A DNA stretch of 64,000 nt from Olsenella sp. KH3B4 (GCA_900111695.1 FOHD01000003.1:186001-250000), one strand, 5' to 3'; shown: positions 31,649 through 41,343, counted from the first letter of the stretch. Numbers and translations: made by a program. The notes: generated by a model not told the origin, from the sequence alone.

Positions 31649-34600
31649 ATGGCTAATACCCTGGGGTCTCAAAAGGACCACATCCAGGCGCAGCTCAGGC
31701 AGTGCTATGACCTGCTCGATGGAGGGGTCTGCTTCGTTCTTGCCGACGGAACCGAGCGAATCGCCTTCGCCAACAAGGAGGTGGCGTCTCTCTACGGGTG
31801 TGAGAGCGTGCAGGACTTCCTGCATGTTTGCTCCTCAAGTTATCAGAACATGATGGAGGCGGAGGACTACACGCCTCTCGCGGAGATTTCCGCCGAGAAC
31901 TCCGAGCACTTCCCCATCGCGTTCCACTATCGGACAAAGGCGGGACACTTCCGAAAGGTGCAGGGCTCGGGCACGCTCAGGGACACCCCCCTCGGGCGGG
32001 CCTACGTTCTCACGATCTTCTCGGCCGAGCAGGTCTCCAGCGACCTGAGGGGGAAAGACATCACGGGCGTGCTGGGCATGCACGACTTCTTTCGGGAGGC
32101 CCTGCATCAGGCGCAAGACCGGCTGGCGCAACCGAGGGTGCGCGCCTTGTACCCGGTCTGCTTTGACCTCACCAACTTCGCGGAATACAACCGACTGTAC
32201 GGTATGCATCGGGGAGATGAGTGCCTGAAGAGAATCGCCGATGTCATCACCGAATACTTCCCGGGGACATTAGTCGGCCACCTCACCGCCGACCACTTCG
32301 TGGCGCTCCTGCCATCGGCAGGCATTGAGCCGAAGCTCGAGCAGGTCACCAATGAGGTGAGCCGCTTTATTGATGACGATGGAATCCAGCTCAAGGTTGG
32401 CATATACCGGCCGTCGGAGGAAGATACGCTGGATGACCTGCGTCATGGCTTTGACTTTGCGAAGATGGCATGCGACAGCATCAAGTCGGATAGCAATCGG
32501 AGTATTGCCGTCTATCACCCCTCAATGGGGGAGACCATCGCCAACAAGGCCTATGTCCTGCGCCATTTCAGCGAAGCACTGGAGAAGCACTACCTCAAGG
32601 TGTACTACCAGCCGGTGATTCGCACGCTGACGGGGAAGCTGAGCGGGTTCGAGGCTCTGGTGCGCTGGGAAGACCCCGCACTCGGCTTGGTCTACCCGAA
32701 CGTTTTCATTCCAGTGCTCGAAGAGGCCCAGCTCATCAGCCGTCTCGATCGGTACGTCCTGGAACAGGTTGCGCGGCTGATTCGAGATCGTATGGACAAC
32801 GGCCTGCCTCTGGTTCCCGTCTCCGTGAACCTCTCGGCGTATGACTTCGATGGGGCAGGCCCGCTTGACTCGATCGAGAAGACGGTACAGCGCTACCGGA
32901 TTCCAAGGACTGTGCTGTGCTTCGAGATTACAGAGAGGGTCATGATTCGGAACCATCTGACCATGTCGAAGATGGTCCACGAGTTCCAGCACGCTGGCTA
33001 CCAGGTGTGGATGGATGACTTCGGGAGCGAATACTCGTCGCTGAACTCGCTTCATAACTATAACTTCGACGTGATTAAGATTGACATGGGCTTCTTCAGT
33101 CACTTTGACGATAGGAGCCGGCAAATCATCACCTCGGTGGTGACAATGGCCAGGATGCTCGGCGTGCAGACGCTGGCCGAGGGGGTAGAGACGCAGGAGC
33201 AGGTCTCCTTCCTGAAGAAAATTGGCTGCGGGCGCATCCAGGGGTACTACTACGGACGCCCGATGATGTACGAGGGCACGCTTTCCCTCATGCACAGCAA
33301 GGGCTTTCAGCTGGAAACGCCAGAGGAAGCCCACATGATGGATGCCGCGGAGGACATCAACGTTGCCTCTGATGCCCCCACGGCTATCTTCAGATTTGAC
33401 GGGAAGAACATCACGCTTCTCCTTGAGAATGACGCCTACAAGAGGGAGCTGAGAACCACTGGAACGCAGGATATGGCCGAGGCAAATGCTAACCTCGGGG
33501 CGGAGGGATACCCGTTCCGTGGCAGGTTCCAGCAGCTTTTGACTGACGCGTCAAGGTCGAGGGCATGGGAGACCCTGACATATGCGGATAATGGCCAGTA
33601 CATTCGGGTGAGCGTCCATTGGATTGCTGGGGACGAGAAAGACTGGGTCGGCGAGGCGCACCTCTACAACATCAGCAACGACTCGGCAATTCAACAGGCG
33701 AAGACGCTTGACAATACGCTGCGCAATATCTTTCAGCTTTACGAGGGCTTCTATCTTCTCGACCGCGGCAAGGGTGAGGTTAAGGTCCTGAGGTCTAGCC
33801 ATTCGGAGGTGAACCAGCGGAAGGTTCCCCAAGCCGTCCAGGCGTTCATCGAGTACTTCACCGCGAACCTGGTATATCCGGATGACAGGGCACGCTTTCG
33901 GGCATTTATCGGCTCCGAGGACGTGGGGTCGAGTGTCGAGGCCGGAAGAGGCTCTATACGGGCCGAGCTCGTGCGTATTCGAAAGGCAGACGGCACCTAT
34001 CGGTGGACGGTGTTCGAGGCACTCGCGATGTACAAGAGCGCCACTAAGAACGTCCTTCTCTGCGAGCGGGATGACATCTGGGAAGGGAAGGATGATAGAG
34101 ACACCCTCCTTCCCGTGTTCTGCCGTTCTTTCGGAGTCTTTGGAGCCGGTGCCGTGCGGCCGGAGACCCTGGAAGAGAGTAGTCTCTTCCGCTCGCTCTG
34201 CAATGACTCTCCATACCCGTTCTTCTGGGAAGACAAGGAAGGTCGAATCCTTGGGGTAAGCAAGGGCTTCCTCAAGGGCGGGGGGTTCCGCGACGCATCG
34301 CCGTTTCTGGGGAAGACCGAGGAGGAACTCGGAGGCAACTTTGACCTGCCGAAGATGAGCCACTCTGGAGATGGACAGCCGAGTGACGGGAAATATGACA
34401 CCGAGGCACGGGAGCTGACGTTGATGAACGGCAGGCTCCAGGAAGTCCGCATTTCTCGCTCGCCCTGGTACCAGGAAAAGGAAATTGCGGGAACGCTGGG
34501 CATGATTAGTGCCCCTGGACCGGAAGGTGATGACGAGGAATCTCGTCTGGGCCTTGTCGATCCCGAGACAGGGTTTCTCAGCTTCCGGGGTTCAATCGAG

Positions 34601-36358
34601 GCCGGCCTGCTGTATGCAGACCAGTATCGCCTGAGGAGGCTTGAGTACGTCGGCCTTCTCATGGACGTTCCCGCCTTTGCGGAGGTGATGCGTGACAGTG
34701 CCGAGAATGCGAAGGCTATATTGACAGAGCTATCGACAACGCTTCGGAAGGCCTTGACTCCTGGGTGGGCCGTTGCGCGAATTGGGCTTTGCTGCTTTCT
34801 CTGCTTCTGCCAGAGGGACAACGCCGGAAAGATCGAGGAGCGGCTAGGGGAGGTCTCGGAAATCCTTCCGCAGCTGTGGAGACGTCTTGGAGTCCGGACG
34901 GTCCCCACGCTCGCGCACGCGGTGGCGTATAGCTCGGAGGTGAGAAGCCTTGACGAGATGTTCCAGCTTCTGACAAGAAGGCTGAGCAGCGCGGAGAAGG
35001 AGGTATATGGAGACAAGCCCTATACGGACGATCGCCTGTTCGTGAGGCGAGAGGTGCTGGATGGCATGCCGGAACGCGTTGTCATCAGCGATCCTAAGAC
35101 GTATGAGCTCGTCTATATGAACCAAGCTGCGCGGAGGGATGTTGGGATTAGCCAGGACGACAGCCTCAAGGGTCGCTTCTGCTACAGAGTGCTGGAAGGC
35201 TTCGATGCCCCATGCAGGGACTGCCCGAACATGATGCTGCGGATGGACCGTGCATTCTGTACGTCCCACATGAGCCACAAGACCGGAGAAAGCTTGATTG
35301 TCCGCTCGTTCCTCACGTCGTGGGAGAGGCGGTCGCTCAAAGTTACCATCGCCTTCAACCTGAACGAGTATCTGGATACGCTCGCAAAGGATCGTGGTCT
35401 TTTCTACCAGGAGATGCGCGCAAACGAGGCGATATCCCGCGGCATGATGGAGGCAGATCCGGAAAAGGGAATTGAGCAGACGATTGCGTGCATAGCCGAG
35501 AACATGCAACCGGAGCGGTTCCTTATATTCGAGGAGCGAGACGACAATACGGTCAGCGCGACCTACGAATGGAGGGCTCCGGGCGTGGTCGCGCTGAAGG
35601 ACGAGCTCCAGAGCATTCCGAGGACGGGTCTGACGGCCCTGTATGAGGGATTTTCCTCGAATAGGCTGGTCATGGTTAGTGACATGGAAGCGTTCCAGAA
35701 GGAGCACCCAAACTTTTCGCTTCGCATCCATGGGGTGCATGGCTTCATCTCGGGACAGCTGCTGCTCCAGAACCAGCGAGAGGGCTTTACGCTGGTCATC
35801 AACCCATCGGAAGAGAGCTTCCAGACGGGCAGCATCTTGTACTCAACGCTCACCGACTTCATCGCGGTGATGGTTCGTAACAGAAACAGCCTGCACGAGC
35901 TGGAGAAGCAGAGCATGATTGACCAGCTCACCGGTGCCGGCAACAGACGTGCGCTGGAGCGCCGGATTCGGGAGTGGCAGGGCGATGGCGTGCTGGGCGT
36001 GATTTCAATCGACCTTAACGGATTGAAGAACACGAATGACACGCAGGGCCACCATGCTGGCGACGTGCTGATTCGCGAGACCGCGCGCGTCCTCGAGGAG
36101 TGCGCTGGTGAGGACTGCGTTTTCCGGACCGGTGGAGACGAATATGTCGTTGTGACTGAGGACCTTGAGGAGCGAGATATTCGGCTGCTGATTCAGCACA
36201 TGCGAAAGAGCGCGGTGAACAACGGCATCAGCATGGCAATTGGATATTCGTGCATTCGGGGGAAGCTCACGGACTTCGATGCGCTGCTTACGAAGGCAGA
36301 CTTCAACATGTACCAGGACAAGGGGCACAGCTTCCGCAGGAGGCGCGGGGATCGCTAG
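31649..36358 (+). CDS. multidomain PAS/GGDEF-degenerate/EAL/PAS/GGDEF cyclic-di-GMP protein
   Basis: 1569 residues. Residues ~15-130 PAS; ~165-285 a GGDEF-fold with LTADHFV in place of the active loop, so probably inactive; ~300-555 EAL with GFEALVRWEDP near 333, ITERV, WMDDFGSEYSSL, IKIDM and LAEGVE, so catalytic acids are retained; then several PAS-like or sensor segments (~565-1150); a Cys-bearing PAS-like stretch ~1140-1230 (CYRVLEGFDAPCRDCPNM); a GAF-like part ~1275-1400; and an active GGDEF (QLTGAGNRRALE, FRTGGDEYVV near 1494). No membrane helices, so a cytosolic bifunctional cyclase/phosphodiesterase. Start ATG has GAGAG upstream. Confidence 0.85.
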   Translation: MANTLGSQKDHIQAQLRQCYDLLDGGVCFVLADGTERIAFANKEVASLYGCESVQDFLHVCSSSYQNMMEAEDYTPLAEISAENSEHFPIAFHYRTKAGHFRKVQGSGTLRDTPLGRAYVLTIFSAEQVSSDLRGKDITGVLGMHDFFREALHQAQDRLAQPRVRALYPVCFDLTNFAEYNRLYGMHRGDECLKRIADVITEYFPGTLVGHLTADHFVALLPSAGIEPKLEQVTNEVSRFIDDDGIQLKVGIYRPSEEDTLDDLRHGFDFAKMACDSIKSDSNRSIAVYHPSMGETIANKAYVLRHFSEALEKHYLKVYYQPVIRTLTGKLSGFEALVRWEDPALGLVYPNVFIPVLEEAQLISRLDRYVLEQVARLIRDRMDNGLPLVPVSVNLSAYDFDGAGPLDSIEKTVQRYRIPRTVLCFEITERVMIRNHLTMSKMVHEFQHAGYQVWMDDFGSEYSSLNSLHNYNFDVIKIDMGFFSHFDDRSRQIITSVVTMARMLGVQTLAEGVETQEQVSFLKKIGCGRIQGYYYGRPMMYEGTLSLMHSKGFQLETPEEAHMMDAAEDINVASDAPTAIFRFDGKNITLLLENDAYKRELRTTGTQDMAEANANLGAEGYPFRGRFQQLLTDASRSRAWETLTYADNGQYIRVSVHWIAGDEKDWVGEAHLYNISNDSAIQQAKTLDNTLRNIFQLYEGFYLLDRGKGEVKVLRSSHSEVNQRKVPQAVQAFIEYFTANLVYPDDRARFRAFIGSEDVGSSVEAGRGSIRAELVRIRKADGTYRWTVFEALAMYKSATKNVLLCERDDIWEGKDDRDTLLPVFCRSFGVFGAGAVRPETLEESSLFRSLCNDSPYPFFWEDKEGRILGVSKGFLKGGGFRDASPFLGKTEEELGGNFDLPKMSHSGDGQPSDGKYDTEARELTLMNGRLQEVRISRSPWYQEKEIAGTLGMISAPGPEGDDEESRLGLVDPETGFLSFRGSIEAGLLYADQYRLRRLEYVGLLMDVPAFAEVMRDSAENAKAILTELSTTLRKALTPGWAVARIGLCCFLCFCQRDNAGKIEERLGEVSEILPQLWRRLGVRTVPTLAHAVAYSSEVRSLDEMFQLLTRRLSSAEKEVYGDKPYTDDRLFVRREVLDGMPERVVISDPKTYELVYMNQAARRDVGISQDDSLKGRFCYRVLEGFDAPCRDCPNMMLRMDRAFCTSHMSHKTGESLIVRSFLTSWERRSLKVTIAFNLNEYLDTLAKDRGLFYQEMRANEAISRGMMEADPEKGIEQTIACIAENMQPERFLIFEERDDNTVSATYEWRAPGVVALKDELQSIPRTGLTALYEGFSSNRLVMVSDMEAFQKEHPNFSLRIHGVHGFISGQLLLQNQREGFTLVINPSEESFQTGSILYSTLTDFIAVMVRNRNSLHELEKQSMIDQLTGAGNRRALERRIREWQGDGVLGVISIDLNGLKNTNDTQGHHAGDVLIRETARVLEECAGEDCVFRTGGDEYVVVTEDLEERDIRLLIQHMRKSAVNNGISMAIGYSCIRGKLTDFDALLTKADFNMYQDKGHSFRRRRGDR

Positions 36359-36450
36359 CGGGATTGAGTTCCCGGGCAACTCAATCCCGCGGCGGGCATG
36401 CAATCGAGTTCCCTGGCAATGGAATCCCATTGCCAGGGAACTAAATCCCG
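36358..36450. repeat. tandem palindromic elements, short plus long form, between convergent stops
   Basis: Short form 36358-36390 (GCGGGATTGAGTTCCC / GGCAACTCAATCCCGC, one mismatch) then a long form with AGTTCCCTGGCAATGG and CCATTGCCAGGGAACT around AATC, ending AAATCCCGCG. The left edge touches the TAG of the GGDEF gene and the right part contains the TAG of the minus-strand aldolase (36441-36443). A fitted bidirectional terminator is possible. Confidence 0.85.
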
Positions 36451-37490
36451 CGGGCAAGCGCCACGAACGCGTCAACGTCCTCGTCGGAGCTCGCCCAGCT
36501 CGTTGCCAGCCGCACCACCGTTCTGCCGTCGGCCAAGCGTTCCCAGAAGCTCATCTCGACGCGCTCCGAAAGGTGCACGTACTGCTTCTCGTCCAGCGCG
36601 ACAAACACCTGGTTGGTCTGCTGCGGATACATAAGCTCGCAACCGGGGTCATCGAATGCTCGCGCGATTCGCCCAGCCTGCACAATTGCCCTCTGGCCAA
36701 TCTGCTGGTAGAGGCCATCGGAGAAGAGCGTCTCAAACTGAATGCCCGTAATCATTCCCTTGGCGAGAAGAGCTCCGCGTCGCTTAACAAGCGTGAAGAA
36801 GTGGGGGCACGTCTCCGGCCTGGGAAAGACCACCGCCTCGCCGAGAAGTGCCCCGCATTTGGTGCCGCCAACGTAGAAGGCGTCGGCAAGGCGGGCCAGG
36901 TCGGCAAGAGCCACGTCGTTTGCCGGCGCTGCAAGAGCGTACGCCAGCCGCGCACCGTCAACGTAGAGCCGCATGTCGTGCTTGTCGCACGTTGTCCGCA
37001 ACGCGCTAAGCTCGCGCAGCGAGTAGAGCGTGCCGTATTCGGTTGGCTGGGAGATGTACACCAGCCCCGGCATGACCATGTGCTCGCGGTTCTCGTCCTG
37101 CTCCCACGACTTTGCCAGGGCATCCACGTTGGCGGCTCCCAGCTTGCCGTCTCTCTCGGGCAGTTGGATGACCTTGTGCCCGCAGGCCTCAATTGCCCCC
37201 GCCTCGTGGACGCTCACGTGGCCCGAGCTCGCCGCGACGACGCCTTGCCACGGCGCGAGGAGCGCATCAATCGTGACGGCATTCGCCTGCGTGCCTCCAA
37301 CCAGGAAGTGGACCTCCGCCTGCGGCGCACTGCAGGCATCGCGGATGAGCTTGCGTGCGTGCTCGCTGTGGGCGTCCATCCCATATCCGGCGTTGGCCTC
37401 CATGTTCGCGGCGACCAGGCGCTCGAGGACGCGCGGGTGCGCGCCCTGCTGATAGTCGGATGCAAACGGCAGTCTCTTCTCGGTGTGCAT
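36441..37490 (-). CDS. low-specificity threonine aldolase
   Basis: 349 residues from the ATG at 37490 with GGAAGGA just before; an upstream in-frame start at 37514 would put the ribosome site inside the protein. FASDYQQGAHPRVLERL, NAGYGMDAHSEHARKLI, VHFLVGGTQANAVTIDA, VHEAGAIEACGHKV, YISQPTEYGTLYS, YVDGARLAYALAAP and VGGTKCGALLGEAVVF (PLP Lys) are the beta-eliminating lyase/GLY1 family blocks. It splits L-threonine (allo) to glycine and acetaldehyde. Confidence 0.9.
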   Translation of the reverse strand: MHTEKRLPFASDYQQGAHPRVLERLVAANMEANAGYGMDAHSEHARKLIRDACSAPQAEVHFLVGGTQANAVTIDALLAPWQGVVAASSGHVSVHEAGAIEACGHKVIQLPERDGKLGAANVDALAKSWEQDENREHMVMPGLVYISQPTEYGTLYSLRELSALRTTCDKHDMRLYVDGARLAYALAAPANDVALADLARLADAFYVGGTKCGALLGEAVVFPRPETCPHFFTLVKRRGALLAKGMITGIQFETLFSDGLYQQIGQRAIVQAGRIARAFDDPGCELMYPQQTNQVFVALDEKQYVHLSERVEMSFWERLADGRTVVRLATSWASSDEDVDAFVALARGI

Positions 37491-37632
37491 CGTAATTCCT
37501 TCCTGCAAGGTCAACCGGACCCATGGGGTGGTGTGTCAAGTCCAATACAGTGCTGCGGTACCGCGTTGGGACCTGACCCTGATATGCTCTATTGAGGTTA
37601 CCTAATACAGGCGACAAGCAAAGGAGCTCCTC

Positions 37633-38526
37633 ATGGCCATGATCGTACTTATCGTCATCATTGCGGTTCTCGTGCTCTCGACGGGCTACGTCGTGCGCCA
37701 GCAGCACGTCGCCGTTATCGAGCGCCTGGGCAAGTTCCACGGGTTTGCCGGACCGGGCTTTCACGTGAAGTTTCCCTTTATTGACGTCACGCGCGACGTA
37801 AGTCTCATGACCGAGGACGAGCACATGACCTTTGATGCCAAGACCTCGGATAACGTGACTATCGAGCTGGACGTCTCTATCCAGTACCATGTGGATTACG
37901 GCGACGTCGAGAAGGGCGCGGATTCGGGCGTCTATCGCAGCTTCTATACGCTGCAAGATCCCGTGGGGCAGATGCAGGACTACCTGGCCGACGCGCTGCG
38001 CTCGCAGATCCCCGCGCGCACGCTTGACGAGGTCTTCTCCGAGAAGGACGCCATTGCCCACGCGATCGACGAGGTCGTTGCCGCCAAGATGCTCGACTAC
38101 GGCTACGTGCTGGTGACCACCCTCATCACGCGAATTAAGCTCCCCAAGGAGGTTCAGGAGTCGATGAACCACATCATCGCCTCGAAGAACAACCTCGAGA
38201 GCGCGACCAACGACGCCAACGCCGCTAAGGCAAAGACCGTCATTGCGGCGCAGGCCAAAGCCGAGGCAATGGCAGCCGAGGGCAAGGGCATCGCCGACCA
38301 GCGCGTTGCCATCGCGCGGGGCATCAAGGACTCCATCGACACCATCCGCGAGTCCGGCGTGACCGAGGAGGAGGCCAACCGCCTCTTCGAGTTCACGCAG
38401 TGGACGGACATGATGAACAACTATGCCGCAAGTGGTAAGGCTACTACGGTGCTGCTGCCCGAGGACTTCGACCAAAGCGGCGTCTTCAAGAGCATCGTCG
38501 CTGGTAAGAAGGCCGGGGAGAAGTAG
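37633..38526 (+). CDS. SPFH/Band 7 (stomatin/prohibitin-like) membrane protein
   Basis: 297 residues; ATG after AAAGGAGC. One N-terminal membrane helix (1-20), then the SPFH domain (RQQHVAVIERLGKF, GPGFHVKFPFID, MTFDAKTSDNVTIELDVSIQYHV) and an Ala/Glu-rich coiled coil (~190-250), NAAKAKTVIAAQAKAEAMAAEGKGIADQ in parts. Scaffold proteins that cluster in membrane microdomains and modulate proteolysis or ion channels. Monocistronic. Confidence 0.88.
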   Translation: MAMIVLIVIIAVLVLSTGYVVRQQHVAVIERLGKFHGFAGPGFHVKFPFIDVTRDVSLMTEDEHMTFDAKTSDNVTIELDVSIQYHVDYGDVEKGADSGVYRSFYTLQDPVGQMQDYLADALRSQIPARTLDEVFSEKDAIAHAIDEVVAAKMLDYGYVLVTTLITRIKLPKEVQESMNHIIASKNNLESATNDANAAKAKTVIAAQAKAEAMAAEGKGIADQRVAIARGIKDSIDTIRESGVTEEEANRLFEFTQWTDMMNNYAASGKATTVLLPEDFDQSGVFKSIVAGKKAGEK

Positions 38527-38650
38527 GCAGAAGGCCGCTGGCAGCGGGCGTCGCAGCGGGCGTTGCGGCGGGCGGAGGACTCGGGCGGCGGGCTTGGGCG
38601 CAGCCGGGTGCCGCCGGGGTTCCCCGCCGCTGCCTGGCGGCTTCGGAACC

Positions 38651-39301
38651 TTAGCCCTGCCTCAATCGGCGCTCCAGGCGTTTGCTCACGGCGACAAGTG
38701 CCATCACGATTACGTAATAGATGACGGCGACGGCGATGAACGGCTCAAACGCTCGGTACGTAAGAGCCTGCACGCTCTGTGCCGCACGCATCATGTCCAT
38801 AAGGCCGATGGTCGCCACGAGCGAAGAGCTCTTGAGTACCGTAATGACCTCGTTGACCAGAGCGGGGGCTACCGAACGCAGCGCCTGCGGAATGATGATC
38901 TCCCACATCATGAGGTGATAGGGGAGGCCCAAGGCTCGTGCGGCGTCGTATTGGCCGCGGTCCACCCCCTCGATGCCCCCACGCACGGTCTCGGAGACGG
39001 TGGCCGACCCATTGAGCCCCAGCGTGAATACCGAGGCAGCAAACATCGAGATCTTGTACCCCGTGAGCTGCGGCGTCGCGAAGTACGCAATGAAGAGCAG
39101 CACGATGAGGGGAATCCCACGGAAGATAGACGTGTAGAAGTCAAGCACCGCCCGGAGCGGCTTGCACGGCAGCACCTTGAGCACGGCGATAAGGAAGCCC
39201 AGCGCAAAGGCCAATACCAGGGCGGCTGCCGTCACCTCTAGGGTGACGGCGAGGCCGCTCAGGAACATGGGAGCATATGGTTCGATGACCGAGAAGTTCA
39301 T
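38651..39301 (-). CDS. amino acid ABC transporter permease (HisM/GlnP family)
   Basis: 216 residues, five membrane helices; SIFRGIPLIVLLFIAYF and the EAA loop ETVRGGIEGVDRGQYDAARALGLPYHLMMWEIIIPQALR match the polar amino-acid permease family. Twelve bp after the binding-protein stop, so an operon with it. No ATPase gene follows; the next gene downstream is convergent. Confidence 0.9.
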   Translation of the reverse strand: MNFSVIEPYAPMFLSGLAVTLEVTAAALVLAFALGFLIAVLKVLPCKPLRAVLDFYTSIFRGIPLIVLLFIAYFATPQLTGYKISMFAASVFTLGLNGSATVSETVRGGIEGVDRGQYDAARALGLPYHLMMWEIIIPQALRSVAPALVNEVITVLKSSSLVATIGLMDMMRAAQSVQALTYRAFEPFIAVAVIYYVIVMALVAVSKRLERRLRQG

Positions 39302-39313
39302 GCCACTCTTTCG

Positions 39314-40246
39314 CTAGTTGGCGCTGGATGAACCCACACCCTCGGTTGCAGAGCCAGATGCCGAGAAGTCACCGCCCCATTCGAAGTCGGGGCCAACGTA
39401 GGTGCCAATGAACTGGTCGATGGTTCCGTCCTCGAGCATCTCGCCGACGCATTGGTCGAAGGCGGCCATGAACGCTGCGCCCTTCGTGGCCATGACGCGG
39501 TAGACGCCCACGTAGTCCTTGGTCTCGTTTCGGTCGAGAAGGCCTAGCACCAGGCCGTCGTTGGCGTCGCGCATGGACTGGCCCTCGGCGCCGTCGCACA
39601 CGTAGGCGTCGATGCGGCCGGCGAGAACCTCTTGCAGGCACTGATCGCCGCCGTCGTAGGTGTGGATGTCGGCGTCGGGCAGGACAGCAGCAACAAACTT
39701 GTTCTGTACCGTGCCCGTGGTGCAGGCAATGCTCTTGCCTGCCAGGCCGTCGATGCTTGTGATGGGGTCGCCGCCCAGCGTGAGCACGCCAACGAGCGGC
39801 TGGTAGTAGCCGCGGGTGAAGTCATAGGTCTGCTCGCGCTCCGCGTTCGAAGACATGGCCATCGTGAAGGACGTGTCGCTTGCCTGGACGGAGGCAAGCG
39901 TTGCGGCAAACTCCTGCGGCTCGAAGTCGTAGGTGAAGCCAAGGCGGCTGGCTATCTCGTCTGCTACGGCGATATCCAGGCCAACGACCTTCTGGGTGCC
40001 GTCTGACTGCATCTCGATGTAGCGGTACGGCGCAAAGGCATCGTCGCCCACGAAGGTGAGGTGCTGGCCAGAGAGGTCATTTGTCGCGGAACCACTTGTG
40101 GCTGACGTGTCCGTGGCACTACTCGTGCCATCGCCCTGCTGCGTGCCGCCACATCCCGCAAGAGCCAGCGGCGCAAGGGCTGCTCCTGCTGCCATCACGC
40201 CGAGAAAAGATCTGCGATCCATAGAGCCAGAGAAGTCGGTGCTCAT
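39314..40246 (-). CDS. amino acid ABC transporter substrate-binding lipoprotein
   Basis: 310 residues from the ATG at 40246 with GGGGGGA upstream. N-terminus has a twin-arginine-like MDRRSFLG and a lipobox LALAGC with Cys32; a Gly/Ser/Thr linker follows. LTFVGDDAFAPYRYIE, VGLDIAVADEIASRLGF, AMSSNAEREQTYDF and a second lobe are SBP family 3. It feeds the HisM-like permease at 38651; ligand unknown. Confidence 0.88.
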   Translation of the reverse strand: MSTDFSGSMDRRSFLGVMAAGAALAPLALAGCGGTQQGDGTSSATDTSATSGSATNDLSGQHLTFVGDDAFAPYRYIEMQSDGTQKVVGLDIAVADEIASRLGFTYDFEPQEFAATLASVQASDTSFTMAMSSNAEREQTYDFTRGYYQPLVGVLTLGGDPITSIDGLAGKSIACTTGTVQNKFVAAVLPDADIHTYDGGDQCLQEVLAGRIDAYVCDGAEGQSMRDANDGLVLGLLDRNETKDYVGVYRVMATKGAAFMAAFDQCVGEMLEDGTIDQFIGTYVGPDFEWGGDFSASGSATEGVGSSSAN

Positions 40247-40549
40247 AACTATCCCCCCATTTCCGACTGTAGTGCCAGCCATTGTATCCCACTAAAATCC
40301 TAGTTGTTAGGTAGGATACATACTGGTAGCTTTCGCGGCCGTGTGGAGCCAAGTGAAGCTTACGGTGCTCGGCTGTTTGCCGTCGAAGCGTTCCGGTAAC
40401 GGGCCTTGGGGCCCAGTTCTGATATGCCGCAGCGGCGGATGGGCTGGAAGACGGCGGCTCGTCTCGCTAGCGGTATTGTCGCACAGATTTCAGACGAAAT
40501 TGCGAACAAACGTTCGCCCTCAATATTCGGCCGTTTGCCGATAGGGAAC
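40247..40549. other. divergent spacer
   Basis: No gene. It separates the ABC genes from the toxin-antitoxin pair and should carry their promoters; AT-rich around 40296-40330. Confidence 0.4.
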
Positions 40550-40567
40550 TGACCAACATGTTGGTCA
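40550..40567. promoter_or_regulatory. perfect 18-bp operator palindrome before phd/PIN pair
   Basis: TGACCAACATGTTGGTCA is fully self-complementary and lies 38 bp upstream of the antitoxin ATG. It fits an autoregulatory site of the Phd-like antitoxin. Confidence 0.75.
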
Positions 40568-40605
40568 TATGAGACGCTCTATGTGCGGCGAGGGAGGAGA
40601 AGTCT

Positions 40606-40899
40606 ATGGCGTACATAGAGATCAGTCTTGAGGGAGCTCGTCACGTTGGTCTTGCCGAGGCCAAGGCTGGGCTTAGCGGGATTGTCGTTGGGGCAGAGTC
40701 TGCTGGGGAGATATGTGTCATCGAGCGCTACGGGAGGCCGGCGGCACTGGTGGTTCCCTATCCGCATGCTGTCTCAGGGTCCGAGCGCGCTAGGGGCTCG
40801 CTCAAGGAATTTGCCAGTCCAGAAAAACGTATACAGGAGTGCGGCGCCTTTGCAGAGGCTATGGAAGTGAAGCATGTCGGAGAAACCCGTGCTTCTTGA
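40606..40899 (+). CDS. Phd-like antitoxin of PIN toxin
   Basis: 97 residues. GLAEAKAGLSGIVVGAESAGEICVIERYGRPAALVVPYP, quoted in part, is the Phd/YefM N-terminal fold; the C-terminal 35 residues (ASPEKRIQECGAFAEAME) are the likely toxin-binding tail. AGGGAGGAG precedes the ATG. It overlaps the PIN gene by 26 bp, showing coupled translation. Confidence 0.8.
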   Translation: MAYIEISLEGARHVGLAEAKAGLSGIVVGAESAGEICVIERYGRPAALVVPYPHAVSGSERARGSLKEFASPEKRIQECGAFAEAMEVKHVGETRAS

Positions 40900-41251
40900 T
40901 GCGAATGCAGCCCTTCGCTACTTGCTCGAAGACAATGACGAGCAAACCGAGGAGGTTTGTCGGGCGGTTGCATCGGGAGCGGAGGTCACGCTGGAAGTGC
41001 TTGCAGAATGCGTCTACGTGCTCTCGTACGTGTATGAAGTGCCCAGGTCACGTGTGGCCGAGAGCCTCGGCCTTCTTCTCGATGACGTTGCGTGCCAGCG
41101 ACGAGGCATAGCCCTGGCAGCGCTGGGGCTCTGGTCGGGTAGCACTTATGACTTCGTCGACTGCGTGCTTGCGGCTGAGCATTCCGAGTTGGGCAGAGAC
41201 GTCCTGACCTTCGACAGGAAGCTTCTCTGCCTGCTTGCAACGGTCGGATAG
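40874..41251 (+). CDS. PIN-domain (VapC-like) RNase toxin
   Basis: 125 residues. Acidic catalytic set: Asp in VLLDANAALRYLLE, Glu in LEVLAECVYVLS, Asp in TYDFVDCVLA and Asp in LTFDRKLLC. Paired with the Phd-like antitoxin and its 18-bp operator. VapC toxins cut tRNA or rRNA; here the antitoxin is Phd-type, a common hybrid pairing. Confidence 0.88.
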   Translation: MSEKPVLLDANAALRYLLEDNDEQTEEVCRAVASGAEVTLEVLAECVYVLSYVYEVPRSRVAESLGLLLDDVACQRRGIALAALGLWSGSTYDFVDCVLAAEHSELGRDVLTFDRKLLCLLATVG

Positions 41252-41261
41252 CTGCGTGCAC

Positions 41262-41292
41262 AAAAACGGCGCCCGGCCAAAGCCGGACGCCG
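41262..41292 (-). terminator. terminator of pepF
   Basis: CGGCGCCCGGC (41267-41277) and GCCGGACGCCG (41282-41292) form a stem with one mismatch; the AAAAA at 41262-41266 becomes a T-run for minus-strand transcription. Confidence 0.7.
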
Positions 41293-41343
41293 CCTGGGGT
41301 GACGCAATGGCGAGGGTCCTCGCCGTGATGCGCTGTGCTTGCC

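Noticed and set aside
40247..40549. missing ATPase gene for the amino acid ABC system
   Set aside because: No ABC ATPase motifs in either flank; the ATPase must be encoded elsewhere.
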